Assembly (NCBI GenBank): GCA_023014335.1
Contig: JAECYW010000038.1
Span: 62,001-126,000, forward strand
DNA: 64,000 bases
From: Galerina marginata
Taxonomy: Eukaryota; Basidiomycota; Agaricomycetes; Agaricales; Galerinaceae
Direction of reading: 5' to 3'
A program made the position numbers and the translations under genes. The notes beneath the pieces are model-generated. The model was not told where the DNA came from. It ran no database searches and saw nothing but the letters and a program-made list of their open reading frames with translations. Shown here piece after piece: positions 20,887-31,513 of this stretch (position 1 is its first letter; the number at the start of each line of letters is the position of its first letter).

Positions 20887-22687
20887 ATGTATTTTGTTGG
20901 GTTATCGCGCCATGCTCTGCGGTATGGCTTCCAAAGCACTCGGGGAGCTGTGCGGATGTCCACCTCAGTGACAGTAGGGCGTCAGTGTCCCCCGTTGGCA
21001 TTTGTCCTTGATATTGTATCTTCGATATCGTCTTCTCCACCTTGGACTTGAATTAACACCATATCTCTAGGACGGTGTCCTTTTGCGCGGACCCGACGTG
21101 CTCCAAGCGGCGAAACGCGCCCTGAAAAGTTTAGAAGGCGATAATCCATTTGGAAAGTGTGTAGTTTTGAAATGCGCGTCGAAAACACAAATTACCCACT
21201 CTTACCAGGAAAATACCGTATATGCTTGTACGCCATCCAACCCCTCGCCGGGAATCAACGTTAATCAACCCCCTTAATCTATCTCATCTCATAGCTCACA
21301 AATGGAGGTGGACTCGGAGAGCATGAAAGATGCAGAAATTTAAGCACGCAATTTGGTGTGAATGTGGGTACCCCTTCTTCCTCACAAGTCCGGTGGACTA
21401 ATAAGTATTCCATGATTAGATTAGTCCGAGCCAATATTGCCAGGCCCACACAATCCTGAAAAGTTTTTCGCCTAAATATTCCAACACGCCTGTGCTAGTT
21501 CTCGGTGGACAGCTTGATGAAGTGCGCCGGGTTGCGAATGCGTAAGCTTCTTAGCCAATCTCATCCTGGAAGACTATTTGCTTATTCAGATTAGGTATGG
21601 ATACCACAAAGCATACACGACCTTGGACGTCCTAGCTTGGAACCCTTCGTAGGCCCATAGTTGATGCAGTTGGTTTTGCCACTAATGGCTCTCTCAGCGT
21701 GTGGCCGTTTCATACACTCTCGGAAGCCGAAAGACAAACAGTTCAGGTACTCTCCTTTCTCAATTTTCGATACACGGACAACTCCACCGACTGAACGTCA
21801 TACTAGCCTGTGGACTTCTTCAAGACTCCGATATCTGCAATATTCGTATACCACGATCCAAGAAACTGGGCTCTCGATGGTACACTTACTTATCCGCCAA
21901 TTTGTTATCTGAATCCATGCATTTTAATTTTTTTACAGTTCAAATCGCATGCGATGTCATTCAGTCAGCAGGTATTATTGGTGGCCCTTATCAACCACTC
22001 GACAAGCAAAAGGATCCAGTAAAACTAGTCTTCTGCAACCCCGATCTCGTTTGGAGGTCCGACTTCAACCGTCCGAGGATAGGACAAGGTGCATTTAAAC
22101 AAGCATTCCAAGCAGTTTTCAAGGTATTCCCCTCCAATATCTCGTCCTGCAAGATTATTGACCAGGATTTTGAGGCCCTTACTGGATCTGAGTACCCTCA
22201 TGTCCAATTTGGAAAACCGACTAAAGCGACCTATGAATTTGCAGAAGACATGCTACGCGCTCGAATCAAGGAACTCTATCCAGAAAATATCTCGTCGATA
22301 TCGCGACCTGTGTGAGTGTGTAACGTTTCCGTCGAGTAAGGGATTCTCATATGTACACAACAGATATATGATTGGAGGTTAACATCTTCCGCGTTTCGAT
22401 CCTTACCAGGTTGACTAATCATTCGAGTTCACCTTTGCAGATAACCCGGAATCAGGTTTGAGCTCTTGATAGTTGACAGACAGTCTCTCTCTTCATACTT
22501 TACCCAAGATATTGCAGGTGCCGAAGCCGTTGGATGGCCTTCAATCCTAGTGAAAACCGGTGTTTATGATCCATCACAAGGGCCGCCGTCCCACCTGCCG
22601 ACATACCTTGCAGAAGACGTAGAAGAGGCTGTAAACTGGGCGATACAGCGAGAATTGAAACGAACGAGTAGTATCCGATCTGCGTAG
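20887..22687 (+). CDS. HAD-superfamily phosphatase of the CECR5/Cut1 type, mitochondrial
   Basis: Multi-exon. The N-terminus MYFVGLSRHALRYGFQSTRG is basic and amphipathic, as in a mitochondrial presequence. HAD motif I is FVLDIDGVLLRG, joined over one intron, followed by the class IIA block DVLQAAKRALKSLEGDNPFG. Motif IV/cap-closing is the split IGDNPESDIAGAEAVGWPSILVKTGVY. Between them are VLVLGG-type and IACDVIQSAGIIGG blocks typical of the TIGR01456 (CECR5) subfamily, and YPHVQFGKPTKATYEFAE supplies the Lys of motif III. Both motif I Asp residues are present. Substrates of the subfamily are not known with certainty. The first ATG in the same frame (20806) would add 27 residues that look less like a presequence, so 20887 is preferred. 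Confidence 0.8.
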
Positions 22688-23020
22688 TCCTCAAGACGAC
22701 GGTCATGCAGCAAATGCTTGGATTTAGAACTTTGGTTACTTAGACTGTAACCAAACTGTGACGCTTGTCGAGGGACACAACCCTCAGAATTGGTGTTCAT
22801 ATACCTTGTGTGTTTGTTATAATTTTCTCTTTGTGAGATTTAAACATATAAGTAGAATGCCTAATTTATCGCCTGGCGGCCTGAAGTTCGCCTCTATAAA
22901 TAAGCAATAATTTCCTTACACGGATCGAGGGGCGTTTACTGTCAGGCTGTCACTTTCTCCCTTTCCACTCGTCTCCCGTCATCTTACCTGCAGAGGAATG
23001 CCGGGGTTTGCCAAACCTCT

Positions 23021-23690
23021 ATGCTTCCATCACCATCAGTAGCTAAATATCAACGGAAGGCTCGCTTCGACACCTCCCCACGCAAGCGACTTCTAGAGGC
23101 ATTAACTAGACGTTCCCGACTAACAAATCTCGGCGTCCTCCTGCTATTTGGCCTTTGCTTCATTTCGCTCCTTTTCAATCTACGACATTGGACACTCCCT
23201 CCACCTGCCACCGTGAATCAGCTCAATGGACGAATTTCCCTATTCACAGTTGACCGCCCATCATCACGGAAAAACATTAACCATCTAATTATGGTTCCCT
23301 GCCATTCCATTTGGAAGGGAACCAACTCATGGTTGGAAGAGAAAGATTGGTATCTAGAACCGTTTCAAAAAGGGCCCAATCGCGTTCGTGCCTTCTATGA
23401 ACACATTGCGCGAAGGTAAGCTCCTTCGAGGTGATCACTTTGAAGCTGCTCACCTTATCTGTTGAAAGTGCTGAACTTGCCAACGGTGACCCTCATTCAC
23501 TCCTTATCTTCTCTGGGTACGCCACTCGTCGCTTAAGCTTCGACAAACTAAATGACTTTGGCAGAGGGCAGACCAAAACTATTTCGTCAACCACTGAAGC
23601 AGAATCGTACATGCGGTTAGCACAAACTGCCGGTCTACACCGCCAAATGTACGAAACATGTCAGTCACGTTTTGTGATTTCATAGAAATT
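23021..23690 (+). pseudogene. Truncated DUF218-type membrane protein gene
   Basis: Three exons are readable. The protein starts MLPSPSVAKYQRKARF, has one membrane span (LGVLLLFGLCFISLLFNL) and then the fungal DUF218-type opening: INHLIMVPCHSIWKGT, LEPFQKGPNRVRAFYEHI, DPHSLLIFSGGQTK, STTEAESYMRLAQ. A donor-like GTCAGT follows at about 23,660. The expected second half (the ALDSFQN and VVGYEFKR-type blocks) is not found within the next 250 bases. Instead come a repeat copy and the end of Helitron 1. The gene therefore seems to have lost its 3' half to mobile DNA. A far exon beyond the inserted block cannot be ruled out, but none was seen near 31.5-33 kb. Confidence 0.55.
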
Positions 23691-23730
23691 ATATGTTCAC
23701 GTACATGAGTCACATATGGGGCCAGCTCTA

Positions 23731-23766
23731 AACCAGCTGAAAGATCTGCTGATAGGTTAGCTGGTT
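23731..23766. repeat. 8-base inverted repeat next to the truncated gene
   Basis: The arms AACCAGCT (23731-23738) and AGCTGGTT (23759-23766) flank 20 bases. It lies in the 250 bases of unassigned DNA between the last DUF218 exon and the 128-base repeat, and may be part of the inserted element. Confidence 0.35.
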
Positions 23767-23938
23767 GGCACATGATCTGGCATAACAACCAGGTAGCAGT
23801 GAGGCCGTCCTAAAGATTGTGGTTCACCCACCCATTAGATTAGGAATTAGCTCCTATTCAGCTGAAGTATTTCATGTAGACTCAGGTGGTAGGCATATAT
23901 TTACATGTAATATTTATGAAGCAGCAGGTTTGACGTAC

Positions 23939-24066
23939 AGGTATTACTCCACCGGCATTCCAGATCCAGAATCAGCTCCCATGCAGGTGTAATAATTGAT
24001 GTTAACTCGATGATAATTTATCTGGTTTGCATATTGGAAACCAGCCTCGTAGTACGTAGAATATTT
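23939..24066. repeat. Solo copy of the 128-base dispersed repeat
   Basis: These 128 bases match 50233-50360 at 126 positions by eye (differences only in the ACTCC/ACCCC and CCGG/CTGG stretches). The copy contains the small hairpin TGGTTTGCATATTGGAAACCA. It stops where the first Helitron begins: base 24067 is a single A, then the Helitron end at 24068. Confidence 0.85.
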
Positions 24067-24079
24067 ACTTGGTTTGAGG

Positions 24080-24097
24080 GCCAATGCTTAGCATGGC
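24080..24097 (-). other. Helitron 1 3'-terminal hairpin
   Basis: On the minus strand this reads GCCATGCTAAGCATTGGC, a stem with one bulged base, 12 bases from the element end. Helitron 2 has GCCATGCAAAGCAATGGC at the same distance. Loop and bulge differ while the stem is kept, as expected for the rolling-circle termination signal. Confidence 0.8.
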
Positions 24098-24118
24098 ATA
24101 TACGAGTCCTGATTTTTT

Positions 24119-27100
24119 TTACTCTTTAACATAAAATGCAAAAACTGCTGCTTTATTTTCACAGGTAGACAGGTCTGGAGGATTATGAGTTAACAATCCC
24201 TGGTATGTCATATTTCTGCCTGTTGTAATACCATCATGAAACCAAATTTGACTATCAGGGAGAACAACCCTAGCAGTAAAATGAGCATGACCAAAATAAA
24301 TAATGCCAACTACCCGGAACTTATGTCTTGTTCCATTATGAAGTACTTTTATAGAATAATCTATGCTGGTTCTGTGACCTGGAAAATCAAAAGCTATTAT
24401 TGAAGGTAGAACCAAAAATTCATGTTCAATAGAGATGTTATATCCACACCTGTGACAGAGCAAATTTGTTGCCTCACTTGAAGTTGCAGTCCATGACAAA
24501 ATTGATTGATGGCTTGTTGCTCCTGCTGGTAAAAGAAAACTTGAATCATTATTTATTCGGCGCACATGATTATTGGCACACATATATGAAGATGATCGAA
24601 CAGGAGCATCTGTTTTTAAAATAACCCCAAACAGGTCATCCAGTGCAGCAAAATGCCCAAATTGCAGTTGAGCTGGATAAAATATGTGAAGCTTTTGACG
24701 TAAATCATCTCTAACACTTTCTAGACTTTTTGAATTATGATCAACATCTATAAATCCATTGACAAGGTCAATTATAAATTGATTTCCAATGGCTCTGAAC
24801 TTCTCAGTCCACATATTTCTATTTGAGCACCAAAGTGTAAAAAGAATTGTAAAGCCTGCATCATATGCACAGCTATTGTTACTCCAAATAAAACCTTGAG
24901 GAACAACATTGTGGATAGAATTTTGAACAGTCTGGTGGTTAAAGCAAACCTTTTTCAATGCTGATGGTTCAGCTCCAACTTCAGATTTTTTTTTGGGTGA
25001 TTTAGAAAAGCTAGATGTTTCATCTGATTCTTTGCGTTTTTTATTAAATTTGTTAAAATCCATTAATTTAATATCGTATATTTCTGATTCATTTAAAGGA
25101 TCTCGTTTTGACCAGCGGATTGCTGGATGAACCAAATTAGGAACATATTGTATACCCTTTGACTCCCGAAATGTTTTGATCAAGAGATTGCGGATATCAC
25201 CATGTATTTTCACTGACAATTTTTTATTATATCTTAGTAATGTAATTTCATCTAAAATTTCCATCTCTCGGAATTCTTGCCGTAGTGCCCCTGAACAGCC
25301 ACCAGTCACCTTTTTAGAGTCAAATCCCTGCAATATTAATGTCCCACTAGCTGTTGAGCTTCGTGACAAAGCTGTATAATATGCCTGATGTGTTTGTAAG
25401 TTATTTAAATCTACAACATTTTCAGGACGTGTCTTTCCTTGAGATGCAAAATCTGTCATAGCAAAATTAACAAGTACCTCTAACTGTGTCCGTGATATTG
25501 ACACTCTGCGATCATCAGGAAGCTGTGCAATAACATTATTAGAGGTTGAATATATAGGAACCACATTTTCTGGAAGTCCATCAAATTTAATGCATGCAGG
25601 AGGTTTTTTCAATTTGATAAACAGTGTATCAAGAATAGTTTGGCCTTGTTTGCCAACTTTGGACTGCCAACCGTAAACCCAGCCCTCTTGGCCTCTTGTC
25701 ATACAAAGTTCAGTAGCAAAATTATTCCGGATCATTACTGGCAGACCAATACACAAGCTTAATTTTCCTGCAATGTTTTTATTATTACAAGAAGGAGGTT
25801 GGGACCATAAAGAATTCTGAATTTCAGGTGTAATTTCTCTGAGTTTACTTGCAGAATCTGTGTCCTTGGTACTAACATTACAAGAATCCTCAGAATAAAA
25901 ATCAGTTAAAACTTGATTTGTTTCTTGTGCAAACCGCAAAGCTCCAAGACGATTTATTTCATCTTTGTGTAGATTTCTAGCTGTTATAATTGAAACATCT
26001 CTAAACTTATCATCACAAACTGATGATCTGCCTGGTAAATTAGATGAAACAAGGGTCCTTAAAAAGCTTATATCTTCAGGAGTACAGGCCTTGTACCGCA
26101 TATTACCAAGTGCAGTTCTCAGTTTATTATCTTCTGGTGTTTGCTCTTTCTGTCTCATATTTTCCCGTAAAATAACCACAGTTGTAATTTGATGCCATAA
26201 TGCTTTGCCAATTGATTCTTCTTGACATTTTTTGCTGCTTGCAATAGACCCAATAGTTCTTGAATATAAGGAAACATTTTCACCTCCAACAGCAGGTGGA
26301 AGTTGTGCAAAATCACCAGAAAATACCATATTAAGCCCACCAAATGATTGGTCTGGAGTGTTTAAAACAGATGCCAGTTGGTTACTGATACGGTATAAGT
26401 CTCTAGCAGACAACATAGATACTTCATCAAAAAATACATATTCAACTCCTGATAATCGGTCTTGGATTTTTGAAAGTCCTGTTGCATTAATAAAGTCATA
26501 TACTCCAAACATTGAGTGATATGTTGAACCACCTAGTAAGGCAGCAGCTGTACCTGTTGGTGCAACAATAACAAAGCGATGAGCTTCTTTTCTGATTAAA
26601 AAAAATTCAGAAAGGGCTTCAATTACTCTTGATTTTCCTGTACCGCCCATACCTCCAAGATACATTTTTAATTGCTCTGGGTGTTGACTTACAGCATGAT
26701 TTGCAATAATACGGAAAGCTCTTTCCTGTTCAGTATTTAAAGAGAATTTAGAAACAACTTGATCAATTTGCACTTTATTTTCTCCTGCATTGAAATTTTT
26801 TTCCAAATATGACTTGTCAACAATTTTGACAAGATTTGGTGTTGGTGATTCTGACTGGAGTATTGTATTGGATTTATTTTCTGCCAATTGACTTGCTTTG
26901 TTGTGTCTATTTCTTTCCTCATAAAGATCCTGTTTTTTTTTCTGAACTTGTTCTTCCCATTGAGCACCTGACAAAATTAAGTCTGGTTTAAAACAGGAAT
27001 GATTACCTCCTGCTGTAGAATCTTTAGGATTTGTCCATCCAATATTGTCCATAATCATACGTATCATATTTAAATTTTTCTGACGAATAAAATGATTTTT

Positions 27101-30100
27101 CCCATTAGCATTTGGATCAAATGGGAGATCATCATACACAATATTGGAATCAGAGATGATATTTGAATTTTCTACTTCCTCAGCATTTTCATCACGTAGC
27201 AATTCCCAACTGCCAATCAAGCTTTTATCTGCACCTTTTTTAAGTTGTGCACGATAGTCATCTCTGGCATCAAGACACTCATATTTAATGTTGAAGTTTT
27301 TCATCAATTGTTCTTGCTCATCAGTAAATCCATAACTATTAAAACATTCATCCCAAGACTCAGTCTCATTAAATTTTAAATCATGGCCTCTTCTCCAGGG
27401 TTTAAAAAGAGTAAGCATTGCAGAACAATAATATTCTCTATCACCTTGATCACAACGAGGAAGAGTGGCCCCAATAAAATTGGGAATGCGCTTTGAATAA
27501 TTAGAGATGTACTGTGAAGCATGTGAATCATGCAAAGGATGCATTTGAGAAAATCTAAATACATTTTTTCCTGTGGATTTTGGCTCTTCATTATCCATAT
27601 CCTCTTCCAGAATTGATTCAAAAGACATATTGCTTTTATCTGCAGCTTCATTTTCAACTGGACTAATGTCAATACTGTCTGCAGTATTTACAACTTTGGC
27701 CTTTTTGACCTTTTTCCTTTCATAACGTTGAACCCAGTCATAAAGTGAGAGATTTTCCAGTGAGGATGAGCGATAAATATAATCATATACAGGTGAAAGA
27801 CCTAAAATTTTTCCTTTCTTTTTTATAAGGGCTATTTTCTGTGTTTCTGTGTTATCAGATGACTCAAAATCTCTCCGTGCTTCTGTAACAAATGACTGCC
27901 AGTAAAATGGGACAAATGAATAATTTGTATAGTGATCTGGATTTCCTAAAAGATACATGCAAATCATTGGTGCTCCCATTTCAGCCTTTGCACTCAGAAG
28001 ATTGACCACTTTTGTCATTATTCGACGAGCTTTTTCCTGTGAGGGAAGAGATCCACCAATCATTTCACTGCTTTTATGGAAAACTGATTTAATTGAATCA
28101 AAAATAGTGTGTGTTTTCAAAGTTGATTTTGTAATGTAATCAGAAACATATAAAACCACAGCCTTAATTGCTGTTCCTGAAGAAAGACTGGTAACATCAG
28201 TATTACACCGATAAAGGTATGTTACTATAGGGGTAAATGTATTAATCCATGGTTCATTTTTTTTAAGATGTATAGCACCAGTATCATCAACATAGGACTT
28301 CTGAATAATTGTTCTAGGAAACCGGGCCTTGCAACGGTTCCATTTATTATCACGGCAGCCTACAAATGTTTTGTTTTTACGGCGAGTGCCATCTTTTTTC
28401 AGACCTCTTTCACAGCTATGAACATTGGATTTTAGTAATAAATCATCAACAATGTCTTTGAACTTCTGCCACCAGCTAGTATTGGATAAACATGTCTTGC
28501 AAGTTTTGTCAATATCATCATGTGATTTTCCACATTTTGGTGGAGGTGATTCTGGAATTGTTCGAGTGGGATCATTATAGTTATCCATCTTTGAATTTTC
28601 TGACACCTTTTTACCAACTTCTTCTTGGCTTCCTGTTTGGAAATCTCCAGTGTGACAACTTTCAAGATAATCAATAACATTTTGAACCCATTTAGAATTC
28701 CCATCTAGGAGTTTGCTTCTCATCTCTTTTGGATTTAGACACCCTTTAATCCAAATCAGCATATGCAAATGTAAAGTCAGACGGCCTTGTTGCTCAACAG
28801 TACCATAGTATCCTTCAGTCTCACCATAAAGACCACGGTGCTTTGCATCTACTCCTAACACATCTGTAATAAAACTTTCAACAATAAAATGAAAAAACTG
28901 GGCACCAGCCACAGGATTTTTACAGACCAGTCGAACTCTCTGATCATAAGATAAAAAATTAGGTTTAAATTCCTCTTTTGTATCAGCAAAGTAAATGCAT
29001 ATTGGGTGCATAATATCAGCTGGCGACAGAGTAATATACCAAGATGGTGCACCAATATAATTGATTAGAGACCAGATTTCATTCCGCATATATTTTTTGC
29101 TTGTTGTTGAGCCATGCATTTTGCCAGCTACATGATCAAGGTCTTTGATTACCTGGAAACATGCCTTCTCAGCATCTGATTCAGGCTGAATATGTTCACC
29201 TTTTTCCATTTTTAGAACAAGATCATTCAAGACATTCTGGTTTAGGTTTAATAGACGCTGTGTAATATCCCCAAAGCGGCGCTGATCAACTAACAAAAAG
29301 CTCTGTGTTGTACTAGCTTTTATTTGCTCATGACTGAAGGCAACAAATGGAAAATTAATATCAGTCTGAAATCTTTTATCATGGTACATCAACAAATATT
29401 GCTTATGAGCTTTATCAGACAATTTTGTGGATCCAATTCCTCCCAATCCATAAGGAAATAACCAAGGAAACATCTGGGGATATAACTGTGGATTATTCCA
29501 CATTGATTCAAATTTATCACTATGGCCAACAGCAAGCATTTTACCTCCGCTATTCAAGTGTTGAATTGCCATTGCTTTGATTTTATTTGTAGACATGGTA
29601 TCAAGTGATTCACCTGTTAGTCCATGTACTGAAAAAGGACAGTCACCTTCTTCTGTCCCATCATCAACTTCCATATCATGTACACTGGTTCCTTCTGCTA
29701 CTTTGTTGGTTATTGCCTCCCGATATTCAATAGAGACCGGAGGTGAATCCTCGCTATATTGGTTTAGATTATCAGTTGAAATTTCAATATCAGCATAGTC
29801 AGAATGATTCAATTTCAGCCACTGAAGAGCTTTTACAACGTGATTTCTGCGTACAAGAAATGGTGTACGATTTAAATCTTCTTGTGTAGGTTTACATGGG
29901 CCTGTAAATAAAATGGCTAAAACATCATCCATGTCTTCACGAGGGGGTGGAAGAATGTTGTATATTTTGGGAATCGGAGACTCAAAGGCAATAATGTTGG
30001 CCTTCATTTTCCGCATTCCAGATGCAACTTTAACATATGAGCAAGTGTGACGCACTCTGGCGATTAGCAACTTTTCAACAAATCGCAGAGATTTTAATTC

Positions 30101-31513
30101 TTCTGGAACTTGGCCTAACCATAAACCATTTGCAAGAGCAAGACGTGGTACATTACCCTTTCGTAGGGTACCTCTGCAATTGTCACAGACGCGGCTGCAA
30201 GAGTAATCAAGAACAGGCCCTTGATATTCTCGTACAGAAGATAACTCATTTTTCCGTTCAATTCGTGTTACACCTGATGATGTCAAAACGTGAAGATGAT
30301 TTTTAATATTTTTCAAGCGACTCAGATTTTTCATGGGATTTAGCTCACCGCAGACTGCACATCCAGCCTCTTCTATATTTTTAGGCAACATCCTTTTACA
30401 GGCATTTGAAAGAATTGAGTGAGTAAGGTTGGCATCTAGAGCAGTAGGTGGAAATTCACTACTTGACAATGGAGCTTGCTTTGTATTTTCAGTTTCTTCT
30501 TTCTTCTTTCTGGACTTAATTTTCCTATCGTTCGCCATTTGTGCAGCATTTTTTTTAATAGAGAAAATAGTTAAATGAGAGGAGCACTTGAGACAAGAAT
30601 GATTTTTGGTACTCAATTTTAGTTCAGCAACACTACAGCGTGAGCCAATTGATATCCTATGTGTTGATGCAATTGCTCTTGCTTTTGCCAAGGGAAGAAC
30701 TTCAAAGAGGGAAGGTATTGGGATGTTGGTATAGATGTACATGTCAGGAGGATATGCTAAAATACCAACATCATCAACATGGGCGACATATTGAAATTCA
30801 GTAGATGTTGCAACATTTGTCATGTTGGAAACAAAATAAGGCTCAAGAAACTCATACGTAAAAACCTGCAAGCGGGAACCACCATATTGCTTTTTTTGTG
30901 GTGTGGGTTTTGGTGTTTTTTGGGAAGGTATATAGCGCGACAAGGTGTAAAGTGGACGGAAAAATTTTCTCCCAAATTTGAATCGTTGCAACGACTGTGA
31001 TTTAGAATACTTCCTATTGAAGACGTAAAAATAAACCCTCCTTATAAGGATTGCTGGAACAGTAGAAATATCGGATAGATAATCCGACATTTGGAGCCTC
31101 CTAACAGCAGCTTTGAAGTCGTGTCTCCGGTAATTGCTCCGGCTAAGAAAGAGGCTCACCATTCGTGCCAATATTTTCCTTTTAAGCGAGGTGATATGCC
31201 ACTCTAGCAATATACTAAAGATCTTTTGTGCAGCTTGGGTACTCAGTCTTCCAAGGATGGAAAGGAAATGACCGACGATGAGCATCAGCCGTTTAACGTG
31301 GGGGGTAATATTGCACAAAAAGGCAATTGCATTCTTTAATACTATGAATACAGGTCGACATTGGATAGAGGCAGAAGGGCGATAACACTGTTCGTTGGAA
31401 AGTGCGGATATAATTTTACTTTGAACATTGGTCGCAGCAGTAGCATTCTGAGCATGGGTCAGAAGCAGGGCATCCAGAATGGAAGCCATCTTGGTTTTCA
31501 GGCCTGTGTACAT
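24119..31513 (-). CDS. Helitron Rep/helicase with C-terminal USP-like cysteine-peptidase domain, 2464 aa
   Basis: One open frame. After about 230 variable basic residues comes an N-terminal domain with Cys pairs (CLKCSSH). A DUF6570-like region (about residues 390-600) follows, with CAVCGE and CSRVCDNCRG. The Helitron_like_N Rep domain follows: FPWLFPYGLGGIG; HUH motif LHLHMLIWIKG near 916; two-tyrosine motif YVSDYITK near 1121. The Pif1-type helicase has Walker A GGMGGTGKSRV near 1624, Walker B FFDEVSML near 1698, GDFAQLPP near 1734 and motif VI ALSRS near 2046. The last 260 residues look like a C19 ubiquitin-specific peptidase: Cys box WSNNSCAYDAGFTILF near 2211, a CxxC finger (LLCHRCGY) and His box YFGHAHFTARV near 2413, then WFHDG. 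All motifs are intact, so the protein could be active. The start could also be the Met nine codons in. Confidence 0.93.
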   Translation of the reverse strand: MYTGLKTKMASILDALLLTHAQNATAATNVQSKIISALSNEQCYRPSASIQCRPVFIVLKNAIAFLCNITPHVKRLMLIVGHFLSILGRLSTQAAQKIFSILLEWHITSLKRKILARMVSLFLSRSNYRRHDFKAAVRRLQMSDYLSDISTVPAILIRRVYFYVFNRKYSKSQSLQRFKFGRKFFRPLYTLSRYIPSQKTPKPTPQKKQYGGSRLQVFTYEFLEPYFVSNMTNVATSTEFQYVAHVDDVGILAYPPDMYIYTNIPIPSLFEVLPLAKARAIASTHRISIGSRCSVAELKLSTKNHSCLKCSSHLTIFSIKKNAAQMANDRKIKSRKKKEETENTKQAPLSSSEFPPTALDANLTHSILSNACKRMLPKNIEEAGCAVCGELNPMKNLSRLKNIKNHLHVLTSSGVTRIERKNELSSVREYQGPVLDYSCSRVCDNCRGTLRKGNVPRLALANGLWLGQVPEELKSLRFVEKLLIARVRHTCSYVKVASGMRKMKANIIAFESPIPKIYNILPPPREDMDDVLAILFTGPCKPTQEDLNRTPFLVRRNHVVKALQWLKLNHSDYADIEISTDNLNQYSEDSPPVSIEYREAITNKVAEGTSVHDMEVDDGTEEGDCPFSVHGLTGESLDTMSTNKIKAMAIQHLNSGGKMLAVGHSDKFESMWNNPQLYPQMFPWLFPYGLGGIGSTKLSDKAHKQYLLMYHDKRFQTDINFPFVAFSHEQIKASTTQSFLLVDQRRFGDITQRLLNLNQNVLNDLVLKMEKGEHIQPESDAEKACFQVIKDLDHVAGKMHGSTTSKKYMRNEIWSLINYIGAPSWYITLSPADIMHPICIYFADTKEEFKPNFLSYDQRVRLVCKNPVAGAQFFHFIVESFITDVLGVDAKHRGLYGETEGYYGTVEQQGRLTLHLHMLIWIKGCLNPKEMRSKLLDGNSKWVQNVIDYLESCHTGDFQTGSQEEVGKKVSENSKMDNYNDPTRTIPESPPPKCGKSHDDIDKTCKTCLSNTSWWQKFKDIVDDLLLKSNVHSCERGLKKDGTRRKNKTFVGCRDNKWNRCKARFPRTIIQKSYVDDTGAIHLKKNEPWINTFTPIVTYLYRCNTDVTSLSSGTAIKAVVLYVSDYITKSTLKTHTIFDSIKSVFHKSSEMIGGSLPSQEKARRIMTKVVNLLSAKAEMGAPMICMYLLGNPDHYTNYSFVPFYWQSFVTEARRDFESSDNTETQKIALIKKKGKILGLSPVYDYIYRSSSLENLSLYDWVQRYERKKVKKAKVVNTADSIDISPVENEAADKSNMSFESILEEDMDNEEPKSTGKNVFRFSQMHPLHDSHASQYISNYSKRIPNFIGATLPRCDQGDREYYCSAMLTLFKPWRRGHDLKFNETESWDECFNSYGFTDEQEQLMKNFNIKYECLDARDDYRAQLKKGADKSLIGSWELLRDENAEEVENSNIISDSNIVYDDLPFDPNANGKNHFIRQKNLNMIRMIMDNIGWTNPKDSTAGGNHSCFKPDLILSGAQWEEQVQKKKQDLYEERNRHNKASQLAENKSNTILQSESPTPNLVKIVDKSYLEKNFNAGENKVQIDQVVSKFSLNTEQERAFRIIANHAVSQHPEQLKMYLGGMGGTGKSRVIEALSEFFLIRKEAHRFVIVAPTGTAAALLGGSTYHSMFGVYDFINATGLSKIQDRLSGVEYVFFDEVSMLSARDLYRISNQLASVLNTPDQSFGGLNMVFSGDFAQLPPAVGGENVSLYSRTIGSIASSKKCQEESIGKALWHQITTVVILRENMRQKEQTPEDNKLRTALGNMRYKACTPEDISFLRTLVSSNLPGRSSVCDDKFRDVSIITARNLHKDEINRLGALRFAQETNQVLTDFYSEDSCNVSTKDTDSASKLREITPEIQNSLWSQPPSCNNKNIAGKLSLCIGLPVMIRNNFATELCMTRGQEGWVYGWQSKVGKQGQTILDTLFIKLKKPPACIKFDGLPENVVPIYSTSNNVIAQLPDDRRVSISRTQLEVLVNFAMTDFASQGKTRPENVVDLNNLQTHQAYYTALSRSSTASGTLILQGFDSKKVTGGCSGALRQEFREMEILDEITLLRYNKKLSVKIHGDIRNLLIKTFRESKGIQYVPNLVHPAIRWSKRDPLNESEIYDIKLMDFNKFNKKRKESDETSSFSKSPKKKSEVGAEPSALKKVCFNHQTVQNSIHNVVPQGFIWSNNSCAYDAGFTILFTLWCSNRNMWTEKFRAIGNQFIIDLVNGFIDVDHNSKSLESVRDDLRQKLHIFYPAQLQFGHFAALDDLFGVILKTDAPVRSSSYMCANNHVRRINNDSSFLLPAGATSHQSILSWTATSSEATNLLCHRCGYNISIEHEFLVLPSIIAFDFPGHRTSIDYSIKVLHNGTRHKFRVVGIIYFGHAHFTARVVLPDSQIWFHDGITTGRNMTYQGLLTHNPPDLSTCENKAAVFAFYVKE

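Larger units (their letters stand above)
24068..31513 (-). mobile_element. Helitron 1, autonomous (5' end not located)
   Basis: The left border is the element's 3' end. Read on the minus strand it closes with the hairpin at 24097-24080 and, 12 bases later, CAAG at 24071-24068, with T as the next base. This mirrors Helitron 2 (hairpin, 12 bases, CTAG, T). Helitrons transpose by rolling circle, insert between A and T and leave no target duplication. The right limit given is the start of the large gene; the true 5' end (TC...) must lie further right, up to 33 kb, and was not recognised. The element is visibly AT-richer than the genes around it. Confidence 0.8.

Noticed and set aside
26155..28704. 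Secondary frames inside the Helitron 1 gene on both strands
   Set aside because: AT-rich shadows of the 2464-residue frame.
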